64,000 nt of DNA from Thiorhodovibrio litoralis (GTDB lineage Bacteria; Pseudomonadota; Gammaproteobacteria; Chromatiales; Chromatiaceae), in the NCBI RefSeq assembly GCF_033954455.1, contig NZ_CP121473.1, positions 4,140,501 through 4,204,500 of the forward strand. The letters are read 5' to 3'. Shown in pieces: positions 17,838-29,794 of this stretch (within the stretch, counting starts at the first letter, position 1; every line of letters begins with the position of its first letter). Under the pieces are notes generated by a model. The model searched no databases. It was not told where the DNA came from and worked only from the letters and a program-made list of their open reading frames with translations. The translations under genes and the position numbers were made by a program.

Positions 17838-19474
17838 TGAAATGGTTTCGAGATCTGAATTTCTCCCTGAAAATTATCGGGCTGTTCTCCGTGATCTTCC
17901 TGGCCGCCATGCTCCTGTTCGGCAGCCTGCTGATCGACACCATTGTCGACGACTTTCTGGCAGAGAAAACGCTGGTGTCACAGTCAATTCTGGCCCAAGG
18001 CGAAGCCATCCGCCGCCAGATGGGAGAAACCTGGCAAGACAGCCTGTTCAAAGAGGAAGTCTGGAAAGACGCGCAGCGCTGCCGCGAGGAAACCGATCGC
18101 GCCGCACGCCTTGCCTGCGCTCGCGAGACCAAACTGCACAAGGTAATTCCGGTCATCATGATGCTCGAGACGGGCGCACACGCGGCCGAGGAGGCGGGGT
18201 TCCAGCTGCGGGCGGCCAAGCGCACGCGACCGCGCGACCCCAAGGCCCAGGCGACACCGGCTGAACTGCGTCTGCTCGAGCGCATGCAGCAAGAACAGCG
18301 TACCGAGCTCTCGCTTAGGGACGAGGAGAGCGGTCAATTTCTCTTCGCCCGGGCAATCAAAGCCGATGCCGGTTGCCTGGTCTGTCACGGCACGCCCCAG
18401 ACCAACCCGCTCGGGGATGACAAAGACGTCTTCGGGTTTGAGCTGGAAGACTGGCAGATTGGCGAACAGGTGGGCCTGCTGACGCTGACAGCGCCCCTGT
18501 CCGAACTGCACGCGGCCCAACGACAGGCGCTGCTGAAGGTCGGCGCGCTGATTCTTGGCATTCTGGTGATTGGCGGTGGCATTTTTGTCAGCGTCATCCG
18601 CCGTTTCGTGCAGCAACCCGTGGTTGCCATTTCCGGCGGCCTCACCCAGCTTGCCCAGGGCAATCTATCAGTCAAGGTCGCCACCGAGTGTAACGACGAA
18701 GTTGGTCAGGCCGGCAAGGCGCTCAATCAGGCGGCCGCTAAGTTGTCGGAGATTCTCCAAGAAGTGATTTCCTCAGCGGAAAGCGTCTCGGCCTGCAGCG
18801 AGGAACTATCCGCCGCCGGCGCTCAGATTGCCGACGGTGCCTCCCGACAAGCCGTCAGTATCGAGCAGACCAGCGCCTCAATGGACCAAATGTCGCAGCA
18901 GGTCGCAAGTAATACCGACAATTCAGCGCAGACGGAGCAGATTTCCTCGCGCGCGGCTGCCGATGCGCAGGAAAGCGGCCAAGCGGTGAAGGAATCGGTG
19001 GCAGCGATGAAACAAATAGCCGAGAAAATTTCAGTCGTCGAAGAAATCGCTTACCAGACCAACCTGCTGGCTCTCAATGCCGCCATTGAGGCCGCGCGCG
19101 CCGGACAGCACGGCAAAGGCTTCGCGGTGGTGGCGACCGAGGTGCGGAAACTGGCCGAACGCAGCCAGACAGCTGCGAGCGAAATCACCCAGATCGCCTC
19201 CTCCAGCGTTCAGATTTCGGATAAGGCGGACACTCTGCTGCGGGAGTTGGTCCCGAGAATTCAGGAAACCGCCCGATTGATCCAGGAGATTTCATCCAAC
19301 AGCCACACCCAACACCGCGGCATTGATCAGATCAATCAGGCCATCCATGAATTGGAAGGCATCATCCAACAAAACGCCAGTGCCTCCGAGGAAATGTCCG
19401 CAACAGCGACCAATCTCTCCACGCAATCCTCGCAGTTGTTGCGATCAACCGGCTTTTTCAAGATCAGGAAGTAA
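17834..19474 (+). CDS. Chemoreceptor with haem-binding (CxxCH) periplasmic sensor
   Basis: 546 residues: TM1 (about 10-33), a periplasmic DUF3365/Tll0287-like sensor (about 34-225) with CLVCH at 181-185, TM2 (about 233-257), HAMP and a signalling domain with the tip [25 protein letters not shown]. CxxCH in an exported domain is a c-type haem attachment site, so the receptor may sense redox state, O2 or NO. It starts inside the stop of the radical SAM gene (ATGA overlap), which is unusual for a receptor and ties it to the RiPP locus. Ends KIRK, no CheR pentapeptide. Confidence 0.9.
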   Translation: MMKWFRDLNFSLKIIGLFSVIFLAAMLLFGSLLIDTIVDDFLAEKTLVSQSILAQGEAIRRQMGETWQDSLFKEEVWKDAQRCREETDRAARLACARETKLHKVIPVIMMLETGAHAAEEAGFQLRAAKRTRPRDPKAQATPAELRLLERMQQEQRTELSLRDEESGQFLFARAIKADAGCLVCHGTPQTNPLGDDKDVFGFELEDWQIGEQVGLLTLTAPLSELHAAQRQALLKVGALILGILVIGGGIFVSVIRRFVQQPVVAISGGLTQLAQGNLSVKVATECNDEVGQAGKALNQAAAKLSEILQEVISSAESVSACSEELSAAGAQIADGASRQAVSIEQTSASMDQMSQQVASNTDNSAQTEQISSRAAADAQESGQAVKESVAAMKQIAEKISVVEEIAYQTNLLALNAAIEAARAGQHGKGFAVVATEVRKLAERSQTAASEITQIASSSVQISDKADTLLRELVPRIQETARLIQEISSNSHTQHRGIDQINQAIHELEGIIQQNASASEEMSATATNLSTQSSQLLRSTGFFKIRK

Positions 19475-19629
19475 GTGTGTTTCACCTTGACGGATGGGCA
19501 TGAAACCTGTCCGTCGCAGGTGATGACAAATCGCATTGGTTGCACGCATCTAATCAACGACTATGCCCTGCGTGAGTTTTCAACTCGCGTGCGGTTAATC
19601 GAGAATCGTGCCATTCCGGAATTCAAGCC

Positions 19630-21645
<2,016 letters not shown>

Positions 21646-21648
21646 CAC

Positions 21649-24600
21649 ATGACCGCAGAGATGTGGTGGGCCTCGCGCGCGCGCATGATCTCTGGCTTGA
21701 TTGGCCTGCTTTTCCTCCTGAGCGCTGGGTACACCGAGGCCGCGTGTGACGCCTTTGCACTCACCGCCGAGCAACGCGCCTGGCTTGATGCCCATCCGGA
21801 TATCGTCCTTGGAATGACGGATCAATACCCGCCCGAATTGATCCGCGCGGGCGATGGTGAGCTGTCCGGGATCCTGATAGACGTGCTGGACCTACTCAAT
21901 CAACGCCTCGGCAGCTCGATTCGCGTGCAGGCGGATACATCCTCGCCGACGCTGATCGAGGAGGCCCGGGCCGGGCGGCTCGACGGTTTACTGGCGGTAG
22001 CGCAATTGCCGGTTTGGGATGATCAGTTTCTGCTGACCGACAGTTATTTCGAGACCTACCTTTATCTGTACGCGCGTGACGGCGTCTCCCTCGTGGGCAC
22101 CGACCTCGCGGCCTTGTCGGGACAGCGCGTCGGAACGCTCCAGGATCACAAACGCATCAATGCCTTGCTCGCGCCGGTTGCCGAGGACATGGAGCACATT
22201 GAGTTTGCTTCCAATGAAGCCCTGGCCGCAGCGCTGATCGACGGGCGTATCGATGTGGCGGTGGCGCCTGGCACCTTCGACTGGTGGCGACGGCAAAACA
22301 CCATGAGCGACTTCGGCATCGCCGGTGTACTCGAAGGCAGCGAGTACCAGCTTGCCATGGCCATTCGCAAGGACTGGGCACCCCTGGTCAATATCCTCAA
22401 TCTGGGCCTGGCCAGCATTAGCAACGACGAATGGATCGCGATCCTCAGTCACTGGGTCGGTGGGTTGCGGTTCGCGCGCCTGAGCCGGCGCCTCACATTG
22501 ACTGAAGACGAGCGCCGCTGGCTGGACGAGCATCCAGTCATCCGCTATGGCATCAGCGCCTGGGCGCCGATTGAATACATCGATACCGAGGGCCAGCCGG
22601 CCGGCATCGCGCCGGACTATCTGCGCCAGATCGAAGCCCTGCTTGGGGTGCGCTTTGAGCCGCAGACCATCGAGCTTTGGCCCGAGGCGCTGGATGCGCT
22701 CGCGGACGGCAATCTTGACTTGCTTCCAGCGGCCATGCCCCGCAGGCAAGACCGCCAGGGGCCTTGTCATTTCACTGCGCCCTATCTGCGGTTTCCCGTC
22801 GCCATCTTCGCGCGTGTGGAAACGCCTTTGATCGACAGCCTGAGGCGCCTCGCCGGGAAGCGGGTGCTGGTGAGTGAGGGCTATGCCACCGAGGAATGGC
22901 TGCGCGCCGAGCATCCCGAGATCGACCTGGTGCTGGCGCCCGATGTGCGCACAGCCGTGCGCTGGCTGGCCGAGGGGCGGGCCGATGCTCTCGTCGGCAA
23001 TCTGTTCGCGGTGAGTCAGGCGATCACGCTGGAAGAGTTATTTCAGGTCCGCGTCGCTGGCCATACGGACTACACCTACGAACTGGCCATGGCGACCCGT
23101 CCAGATTGGGACATTCTGAACGGGCTGCTTGAGCGTGCGATTGCGGCGATTCCCGTCAGCGAACAGGATGCGATCAAGAGCCGCTGGTTGAGCGCGCAGC
23201 CAGTGCCGCGCATCGACACCCGCTTGGTCTGGCAGGTAACGCTGGCGGTTGCCCTGGTGGTGGCCGTTATTCTGGCCTGGAACCTGAGTCTGGCGCGCCA
23301 AATCCAGCGCCGCCGGCGTGCCGAAGAGCGCCTGGGCGCCAGCGAGCAGCGCTATCGCGGCATGGTCGAGTCGGCCAGTTCAGTGCTTGTGTTTTATTGC
23401 CTGGACAAGCATGGCGTCGTGCTGGATGCGGGGGCTGGCACGCTTGAGCTGTTTGGCATGCAAGAACATGAAATGCTCGGTCGGAACTGGCGCGATATTG
23501 CCGCTTGGAGTGGCGACAGCCTGGTGCTGGGCCAGCGGGCGCTGGCGACCTGCTGGCTTGGCCAGGCACCGGCGCCCGTGACCCTCACCTACGAACTGGA
23601 TGGTGAACGCCGCCATTTGATCAGCTTCCCGCACCCGGTCAAGGATGAAAACAACCGCGTGGTGCGCGTTGAGGGTCTGAATGTCAACTTGACAAAACGT
23701 GTTCAACTTGAGGAAGAGGTCCGTGAGCTGGAAACCGATTTTCGCACCCTGTTTGAGCTGTCCCCGCTGCCGATTCTGATTTCAAGCGGCGCCGATGAAC
23801 GCACGCTGATGGTCAATCAACGCTTTCGCGATCTTGTTGGTTACGAGATCGAAGACATTCCGGATGTCGCGCACTGGTGGCCTAAGGCCTATCCAGACCC
23901 GCACTATCGCCAGCAGATTGTGGCGGAATGGCGACAAAAGACGGCGCGCGCTCTGGCGACGCAAAGCCCCCTTGAGCCTGTGGAAGCGCGGGTATGCTGC
24001 GGCGATGGACAAACCCGAATCTTTGTTGTCCTCGCCACCGGTCTGCACCAGCGGCATCTGGTGATGTTCGTCGACGTGACCGAACAGCGCGCGACCGAGG
24101 CGCGGCTGCGCGCAGCTCAGGAGAAAGCCGAGGCGGCCAATAGCGCCAAGAGCGAGTTTCTCGCCAACATGAGCCACGAAATCCGCACGCCGATGAATGC
24201 CATTCTTGGCATGCAGTATCTGTGTCTGGTGACTGAGCTGGATGAGCGCCAGCGCGAGTATCTGACCAAGGCCCAGAGCGCGACCAAGGCGCTGCTTGGA
24301 TTGCTGAACGACATTCTTGATGTCTCCAAGATCGAGGCCGGGCAGTTACGCTTGTGCGCGCAACCCTTTGCGCTGTCACAAGTTACCGATCAACTGCTCA
24401 ACATCTTCGGTCGTCAGGCTGAGGATAAGGGGCTAGGTTTTCTGATTGATTGCGCGCCCGAGGTGCCCGAGGCGCTCTACGGCGATGCGCTGCGGCTGAG
24501 CCAGATCCTGCTGAACCTGGCGAATAACGCGGTGAAGTTCACCGAACAGGGCGACATTCGCATTGAAGCGCGCCTACTTGAACGCCAGCCGGCGGCGGCC

Positions 24601-26043
24601 GGGCAAAGCCGCGAGCGGGTGCATCTAGAGTTTCGCGTCCGAGATACCGGCATCGGCCTGAGCGAGGAACAGATCGCCACCCTGTTCCAGCCCTTTCAGC
24701 AGGGCGACGGCTCCATCACCCGCCGCTATGGCGGCACCGGGCTGGGATTGTCGATCTGCAAGCGCCTGGCCATCCTGATGGGCGGCACCATAGGCGTGGA
24801 CAGCCTGCCAGGGGCGGGCAGCACCTTCTGGTTTACCATCTGGAGCCAATGCCTGCTCGCGGACGAGCAACCAGTCAGCCATCAACCCCAACTGTTGACC
24901 CAGGCGCCGCACGGTCTGGCCGGTCGGCGGGTGCTGTTGGTCGAAGACAACCCGGTCAATCGCGAGGTCACGCGCGCCATGCTCGAGCGTGCCGGGATTA
25001 TGGTCAGCGAGGCCGAGCAAGGCATCGCCGCGCTCGCGCTGCTCAGTGAGCAGGGCTGCGAGGCCTTCGATCTGGTGCTCATGGACATTCAGATGCCGGA
25101 GATGGATGGGCTGGAAGCGACCCGGCGCATCCGCGCCCGCCCCGATGGCGCCCGGCTGCCGATTATCGGCCTTAGTGCGCATGTCCGCGATGAGGATGTG
25201 ACCCGCACCCGAGAAGCCGGCATGAACGCCCATCTGGGCAAGCCGCTTGATGTCGCTCGCCTTTATGATTTGTTGGCCGAACAGCTCGGCTTGGATGCGG
25301 ACAGCCGTGCTGGTGCTGGTGCCGGCGCTGGCAACAAGCGACCCGCCGAGGCGCTTGAGTTGCCTCCGATCCCAGGGCTGGAGCGCGCCGCACTGAGCGC
25401 CGCGCTGGGTCCGAATCTGGACATGTGGCCGCAGTTTCTTAGGCGTTTTGGTGATACCCATGCCGAGAGTTTGGCGCGCATCGACGCAGCACTGGCGGCC
25501 GGCGACATCGCACTGGCCGAGCGCGAGGCACACAGTTTGGCTGGTGCCGCCAGCAATCTGGGGCTGGTGGAGATTCGCACCGCCGCGCGGGCGCTGGAAG
25601 ATGCGCTAAGAGACCAGCCGCAAGCGGATGCCACGCTGGCCGAGGCGCGCACGCGACTCGCCGAACGGCTGGAGCCGGCACTGGTCGCCATCGCCGCCTG
25701 GCGCGACCAGACCGCTAAGGATCAGGCGGCTGCGGATCAGGCCGCCACTCAGGCACCGACCGAACCGCCCACACCAGTCAGCTGTGAACGCCTGCAAGAC
25801 CTGCTGGCGCGACTGTACGATTTGACCCAGGCGTACGACCCGCTCGCGGAGGATCTCTGGCTTGAGGAAAATACCCTGCTGCAAGCCGGCCTCGATCCGG
25901 ATGAATATCGACGCCTGGAGCGCCAAATCACCGGCTATCGGTTTCCCGAAGCCAGTGAGACGCTGGCGCAGTTGCGCGAAGCGATAGCAGCCAGCGCATC
26001 AGCGCCGAGCATTAATCGCGCTTCCCAATCGCGATCTGCTTGA
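21649..26043 (+). CDS. BvgS/EvgS-like hybrid sensor kinase
   Basis: 1464 residues. Order: signal or membrane anchor (about 12-28), two periplasmic SBP_bac_3 (Venus flytrap) domains (about 40-275 and 285-525), TM (about 528-548), two PAS domains, HisKA ([16 protein letters not shown] near 840), HATPase_c ([33 protein letters not shown]), REC ([25 protein letters not shown] near 1145) and Hpt ([16 protein letters not shown] near 1290). BvgS-type kinases are switched by the flytrap domains and pass phosphate H-D-H to a response regulator. The cognate DNA-binding regulator is not in the window. Confidence 0.93.
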   Translation: MTAEMWWASRARMISGLIGLLFLLSAGYTEAACDAFALTAEQRAWLDAHPDIVLGMTDQYPPELIRAGDGELSGILIDVLDLLNQRLGSSIRVQADTSSPTLIEEARAGRLDGLLAVAQLPVWDDQFLLTDSYFETYLYLYARDGVSLVGTDLAALSGQRVGTLQDHKRINALLAPVAEDMEHIEFASNEALAAALIDGRIDVAVAPGTFDWWRRQNTMSDFGIAGVLEGSEYQLAMAIRKDWAPLVNILNLGLASISNDEWIAILSHWVGGLRFARLSRRLTLTEDERRWLDEHPVIRYGISAWAPIEYIDTEGQPAGIAPDYLRQIEALLGVRFEPQTIELWPEALDALADGNLDLLPAAMPRRQDRQGPCHFTAPYLRFPVAIFARVETPLIDSLRRLAGKRVLVSEGYATEEWLRAEHPEIDLVLAPDVRTAVRWLAEGRADALVGNLFAVSQAITLEELFQVRVAGHTDYTYELAMATRPDWDILNGLLERAIAAIPVSEQDAIKSRWLSAQPVPRIDTRLVWQVTLAVALVVAVILAWNLSLARQIQRRRRAEERLGASEQRYRGMVESASSVLVFYCLDKHGVVLDAGAGTLELFGMQEHEMLGRNWRDIAAWSGDSLVLGQRALATCWLGQAPAPVTLTYELDGERRHLISFPHPVKDENNRVVRVEGLNVNLTKRVQLEEEVRELETDFRTLFELSPLPILISSGADERTLMVNQRFRDLVGYEIEDIPDVAHWWPKAYPDPHYRQQIVAEWRQKTARALATQSPLEPVEARVCCGDGQTRIFVVLATGLHQRHLVMFVDVTEQRATEARLRAAQEKAEAANSAKSEFLANMSHEIRTPMNAILGMQYLCLVTELDERQREYLTKAQSATKALLGLLNDILDVSKIEAGQLRLCAQPFALSQVTDQLLNIFGRQAEDKGLGFLIDCAPEVPEALYGDALRLSQILLNLANNAVKFTEQGDIRIEARLLERQPAAAGQSRERVHLEFRVRDTGIGLSEEQIATLFQPFQQGDGSITRRYGGTGLGLSICKRLAILMGGTIGVDSLPGAGSTFWFTIWSQCLLADEQPVSHQPQLLTQAPHGLAGRRVLLVEDNPVNREVTRAMLERAGIMVSEAEQGIAALALLSEQGCEAFDLVLMDIQMPEMDGLEATRRIRARPDGARLPIIGLSAHVRDEDVTRTREAGMNAHLGKPLDVARLYDLLAEQLGLDADSRAGAGAGAGNKRPAEALELPPIPGLERAALSAALGPNLDMWPQFLRRFGDTHAESLARIDAALAAGDIALAEREAHSLAGAASNLGLVEIRTAARALEDALRDQPQADATLAEARTRLAERLEPALVAIAAWRDQTAKDQAAADQAATQAPTEPPTPVSCERLQDLLARLYDLTQAYDPLAEDLWLEENTLLQAGLDPDEYRRLERQITGYRFPEASETLAQLREAIAASASAPSINRASQSRSA

Positions 26044-26073
26044 GCGCGATTGGGCGGCATTGAGCAAGGGAAC

Positions 26074-27189
26074 TCAGTGCTCGGTTCCCAAATAGCGGTC
26101 CAAGAGCCTCAGCCAATCGTTGGAGCGGATAATTTCAAGCAAGGCGACATTGGCGGATTCACGCAACTCACTATCGGGCGGCAGGGCAATGCCATAGTCC
26201 TGGCGTCGGAGCACCAAGGGCAAGACGCGCAGTTGTTGGGCGAATGCCTCCGCAATTTCATAGCGCAAGATCGGGGCATCATGGACTACCGCATCCGCCT
26301 TGCCCACAGCCAACTGCGTCAGGGCGGCGGGCAGGTCATCGACGGTTCGATGACGGATGCCCTGTTCAGCCAGAAAGCTGTCGCTGGTGCTCCCGCTTAA
26401 CGCGAGAACGCGCTTCGAGCGCAGATCGTCGACGCCAGTGACCGAGGTATCCAGCACATTCACGGTCAGGGCCGTCGTGATTGCCGCAGTGAAGGTCGAG
26501 ATCGCGATCAGGCCAGAAAACATCCAAACCATCCCGATGAGTCGCCCGAGGGGCGTCATCGGTGCCTTGTCGCCATAGCCAACCGTGGTCATGGTCACCG
26601 CAGACCACCAGAGCCCGGAGCCAATGCCGGACAGGGGCTTTCGACAAAACTGGTCGTTTTTCCGCCGCTCGGCCAGCCAGATCAGCACTCCGACAGCGAC
26701 CAGGAGTGCAAGCAGCGCAGCAACCACGGCCAAGAATCCAGGCGACATCAAGCGAGCAATCACCGCGAGCAGATTGCTGCTGCGATGCGGCACAGCGACA
26801 GCCAGTCCGGAGGTATGAAATGGATGCGAGAAGTCGAGATCCTGCTCGCGATCGCTGGTGATGGTCAGCGCTGCAACAGCCGCATCGACGTCCCCTGTAG
26901 CTGTCGCCTCGAGCATCTCGGTCAGCCCAAGCTCGGTGTAGTGGAAGTCGAAGCCGTTCTGCTCGGCGATCTGGTTCCAAAGCTCGATGGCGATGCCGGA
27001 CCATTGCCCATCGGCATCCTTGAATGCAAAGGGCGGTGCCTCGCGGGTCGCGATGGTCAGCGAGGCTGAAGCGACGGGGTCTGTCGCACTCTCCTGCAGT
27101 GTTCCATCGCCTTCTGCTGACTGGGCGCCAACTTGAGCGGCCCAGCAAAGCATTGGCAACAGTAGCAGCCGATTCAAAACATATCGCAT
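26074..27189 (-). CDS. GluR0-like ligand-gated potassium channel
   Basis: 371 residues. Signal peptide (about 1-23), first lobe of an SBP_bac_3 domain (SLTIATREAPPFAFKD...SGIAIELW to about 145), TM1 (about 160-185), a pore helix and filter TTVGYGD (near 200-206), TM2 (about 215-240), then the second ligand lobe (VDDLRSKRVLALSGSTSDSFL... to DWLRLLDRYLG). This interrupted binding domain around a K+ pore is the layout of prokaryotic glutamate receptor GluR0. The filter predicts K+ selectivity. The ligand is likely an amino acid, which fits nearby glutamate genes, but the binding residues cannot be settled by eye. Confidence 0.9.
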   Translation of the reverse strand: MRYVLNRLLLLPMLCWAAQVGAQSAEGDGTLQESATDPVASASLTIATREAPPFAFKDADGQWSGIAIELWNQIAEQNGFDFHYTELGLTEMLEATATGDVDAAVAALTITSDREQDLDFSHPFHTSGLAVAVPHRSSNLLAVIARLMSPGFLAVVAALLALLVAVGVLIWLAERRKNDQFCRKPLSGIGSGLWWSAVTMTTVGYGDKAPMTPLGRLIGMVWMFSGLIAISTFTAAITTALTVNVLDTSVTGVDDLRSKRVLALSGSTSDSFLAEQGIRHRTVDDLPAALTQLAVGKADAVVHDAPILRYEIAEAFAQQLRVLPLVLRRQDYGIALPPDSELRESANVALLEIIRSNDWLRLLDRYLGTEH

Positions 27190-27360
27190 CCGGGCCTCCG
27201 TTCTATCATCGAACGCAGACTATCTTACGCTAGGCTTCGATCAATCGTGGCAGGTTCGCGAGCGCGTCCCAGTTCAGATTAATATGCTCCAAACACCAGG
27301 CCACTGCCGAGGCGGCCATTGAGGCCATTAATGTGCGCCAATGAGCTACAGGGGCATTGC

Positions 27361-28173
27361 ATGACCCAAAAAAACATTACCCAGAAAAACATTAACCAGA
27401 AAAACATTACTCAGCAAACCACGACCATCGCAACCAATGGTTCCGAGACCACCGACGCCCTCGGCCAAGCGCTGACGGCGATGGGCCTGGAACCTTCGCG
27501 GCGCTTCGGTGTGATGCTGTGGACGGGCCAATACGAGGGTCGGGCTGTGACCCTGAGGATCAGCCGCCAGGGCCGCACGCGCTATGCCGGCGAGGTCCGC
27601 TACCGCCAGCAGCTTGGCTTCCGGCTGCGGATCGAACTGCAGACCAAGGTTCTCACCCGCTTCTATCTGGTCCCGGCGGCATTTGCCAACTCCGGCCTGA
27701 TGCGCCGGATCTACCGCTGGCGCGGCACGCAGGTCATCGACAAGGCGCCCGAAGCACTGACAAACTTCCGCGGCGTGGCGAGGGATGCCCCCTGGGGCGA
27801 GCGTCTGCTGGCCTGCTCCGAGCTGATCGACGACATCGCCGGGTTGCTCACTGAGCGGACGCACGGCGGCCTACAGGGCAGCGTCTACTTTGAGCCCGAG
27901 ACTCTGCACTACGGCAGCGGGATACTCCAACGCGCCGATTTCGAGGTGGACTGGGTCAGGTCCATTCTGGAGCGCCTGGCGCGGATTGCGGCGGTGGCCG
28001 ATCACCTGCCACCGCCGCAGCGTCAAGACAAGCCGTCGCGCTTTGCGGGATTGGCGCGCCGTCGACCATTGCTGGCGGCCTTACTGATGCTCGGCGGCTT
28101 CGTGGGCGTCCTGATGGTGTTCGCGCTGGTGTTAGTGCTGATCCTCTCGCTGATTGCCATTGGATTCAAATAA
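27361..28173 (+). CDS. Hypothetical protein with C-terminal membrane anchor
   Basis: 270 residues from the ATG at 27361; an upstream Met at 27319 lacks a clear ribosome site. The first 20 residues are a TQKNI-type repeat. A soluble globular region follows (FGVMLWTGQYEGRAVTLRISRQGRTR, then RLRIELQTKVLTRFYLVP) without known motifs. One membrane segment (LLAALLMLGGFVGVLMVFALVLVLILSL, split here only by eye) ends the protein at about 240-268. Most of it should face the cytoplasm. Function unknown; it stands alone between divergent and convergent neighbours. Confidence 0.6.
   Translation: MTQKNITQKNINQKNITQQTTTIATNGSETTDALGQALTAMGLEPSRRFGVMLWTGQYEGRAVTLRISRQGRTRYAGEVRYRQQLGFRLRIELQTKVLTRFYLVPAAFANSGLMRRIYRWRGTQVIDKAPEALTNFRGVARDAPWGERLLACSELIDDIAGLLTERTHGGLQGSVYFEPETLHYGSGILQRADFEVDWVRSILERLARIAAVADHLPPPQRQDKPSRFAGLARRRPLLAALLMLGGFVGVLMVFALVLVLILSLIAIGFK
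27364..27414 (+). repeat. 15-bp tandem repeat in the start of the gene
   Basis: About three and a half copies of a unit like CATTACCCAGAAAAA, encoding repeated T/N-Q-K-N-I. The A-runs make it prone to slippage, which would change the length of the N-terminus in frame. Confidence 0.8.
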
Positions 28174-28246
28174 CCCTGGCATTGCGCCAAAGGGCGAAAC
28201 TGCGCGAACGCAGATTGATCATTGCACTGAGCTTTCGGCAGCTGAT

Positions 28247-29794
28247 CTATTCGATATCAACGCGGTCACGGCCTTCCCGCTTGGCGCGGTAGAGCGCGGC
28301 ATCGGCGCGCTTGAGCATGTCATCGAGGGTGTCCTTCGGTTGCCATGCGGTCAGGCCCTGGCTCAGGGTCACGGGCTGTCCGGGCGCGGACTCTAGCGCC
28401 GCGATCTCGCGCCTGAGCCGCTCGGCAAAAGCCGTCGCACCGCCTTGGCCGGCGCCGGGCAGCAGGATCACGAATTCCTCGCCGCCCCAGCGGGCGGCCA
28501 GGTCACCCTTGCGGCTTAAGTCTTTAAGAACGCTTGCCACCTCGCGCAACACGCGGTCGCCGGTTGCGTGGCCGTGGTTGTCGTTGATCCACTTGAAATG
28601 ATCGAGATCGGCCAGGATCAACGTCATAGGCGTAGCCGTGCGTTCGCTTCTGGCCAGGGCGATCTCGGCGGCATCCATAAAATGGCGGCGATTGGCCAGG
28701 CCGGTCAACGTGTCGGTGATAGCGAGCTCGCGCATGGTGGCGGCATCGCGGACATTGCGGATGTACTCCAGGGTGCCAAAGACGATGGACAGACACAGGA
28801 TGGCACCGCCAATCAGATAGAAAAACAGCTGTTGCCGCCAGGCGCCGAGCGCGGTGCGGGTCTCCTCGCCAACCACCACGATGAAGGGCAGACCGCGGAT
28901 TTTGCGCAGGGCCCAGATCCTGTCGATGCCATCCACCGGCGAGACCAGGCGATGGGTGACCAGCGCATCGGAACCCGAGCGAGCCAGCGTATTGAGCTTT
29001 TCCTCGGCGACGCGCTGGCCAATTTGACTCGCGATCAATGGCTTGCGGGCGAGCAGGCGCGAGTTTAGGTCGAAGATGGAAATCACGTTATGCGGTTCCA
29101 GCTCGACCAGGTCCAGCCACTGCTGGAAGAATCCCAGATCAAAGCCCGCCAGCGCGAAGCCCTCCAGCTGTCCCGTCGCTGACAACAGTGGCATGGAGGC
29201 GGTCACGTTCATGGCGTTGGTGACCGAGGTGAACATGTTGCTGATCTTGAAGGCGTCAACTGGCTCGCTCTGGGCCAGGGTGCAGTATTCGCGCCCGCGT
29301 TCTTGCGCATCGAGCCCGATGTTGCCGCCGATGGATGTGTGGGTGATGACACAATTGGCGTTCAGCATGCCGAGAAAGAGCAGATTGGGCACGGAGGCGG
29401 CCTTGTCGATGATCAGCGCGGTCTTGCGCTCATGCAGAGCCGCATTGTCGCTCGGGTAGACCAGCTCATCCGCGTCGAAGCGTTTGACGGTATCGCGCAG
29501 CACGTACTCGGTTAGGTCGAAGGATTTGGCGATCCATTCGGCGATCAGAAAGCCTTTGGCCGTGGCGCGCTCGGTGGCGGTGGCGATGGCCAACCGGTGG
29601 GAAGCGACTAGCTGCGTCGTGCCGGCGGCGGCGATGGTGGCAATCATCACCACGCAGATCAGCCAGGCATTGCGGGTACGCGCGCTGATCCGGCGTTTCG
29701 AATCGCTCTCGCCTTGATCGCGGCGGGCCCGTGCAGCCTGGTCGATGTCAATCGCCGCGGAGCGTGAATCAACGGTTTCGGTGGCAGAGCTCAT
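28247..29794 (-). CDS. Diguanylate cyclase with periplasmic sensor
   Basis: 515 residues: TM1 (about 45-65), a PDC/Cache-like periplasmic region (about 70-325; TEYVLRDTVKRFDADEL and FVVVVG type strands), TM2 (about 325-345), then GGDEF (about 365-515). The active loop reads RWGGEEFVILLPG, a functional GGEEF. LTGLANRRHFMDA and LDHFKWINDNHGHATGDRVLREVA are the other signatures. It makes cyclic di-GMP. No I-site RxxD can be made out just before the loop. The start overlaps the stop of the ClC-SPOR gene (ATGA), so anion transport and this signal are co-expressed. Confidence 0.93.
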   Translation of the reverse strand: MSSATETVDSRSAAIDIDQAARARRDQGESDSKRRISARTRNAWLICVVMIATIAAAGTTQLVASHRLAIATATERATAKGFLIAEWIAKSFDLTEYVLRDTVKRFDADELVYPSDNAALHERKTALIIDKAASVPNLLFLGMLNANCVITHTSIGGNIGLDAQERGREYCTLAQSEPVDAFKISNMFTSVTNAMNVTASMPLLSATGQLEGFALAGFDLGFFQQWLDLVELEPHNVISIFDLNSRLLARKPLIASQIGQRVAEEKLNTLARSGSDALVTHRLVSPVDGIDRIWALRKIRGLPFIVVVGEETRTALGAWRQQLFFYLIGGAILCLSIVFGTLEYIRNVRDAATMRELAITDTLTGLANRRHFMDAAEIALARSERTATPMTLILADLDHFKWINDNHGHATGDRVLREVASVLKDLSRKGDLAARWGGEEFVILLPGAGQGGATAFAERLRREIAALESAPGQPVTLSQGLTAWQPKDTLDDMLKRADAALYRAKREGRDRVDIE

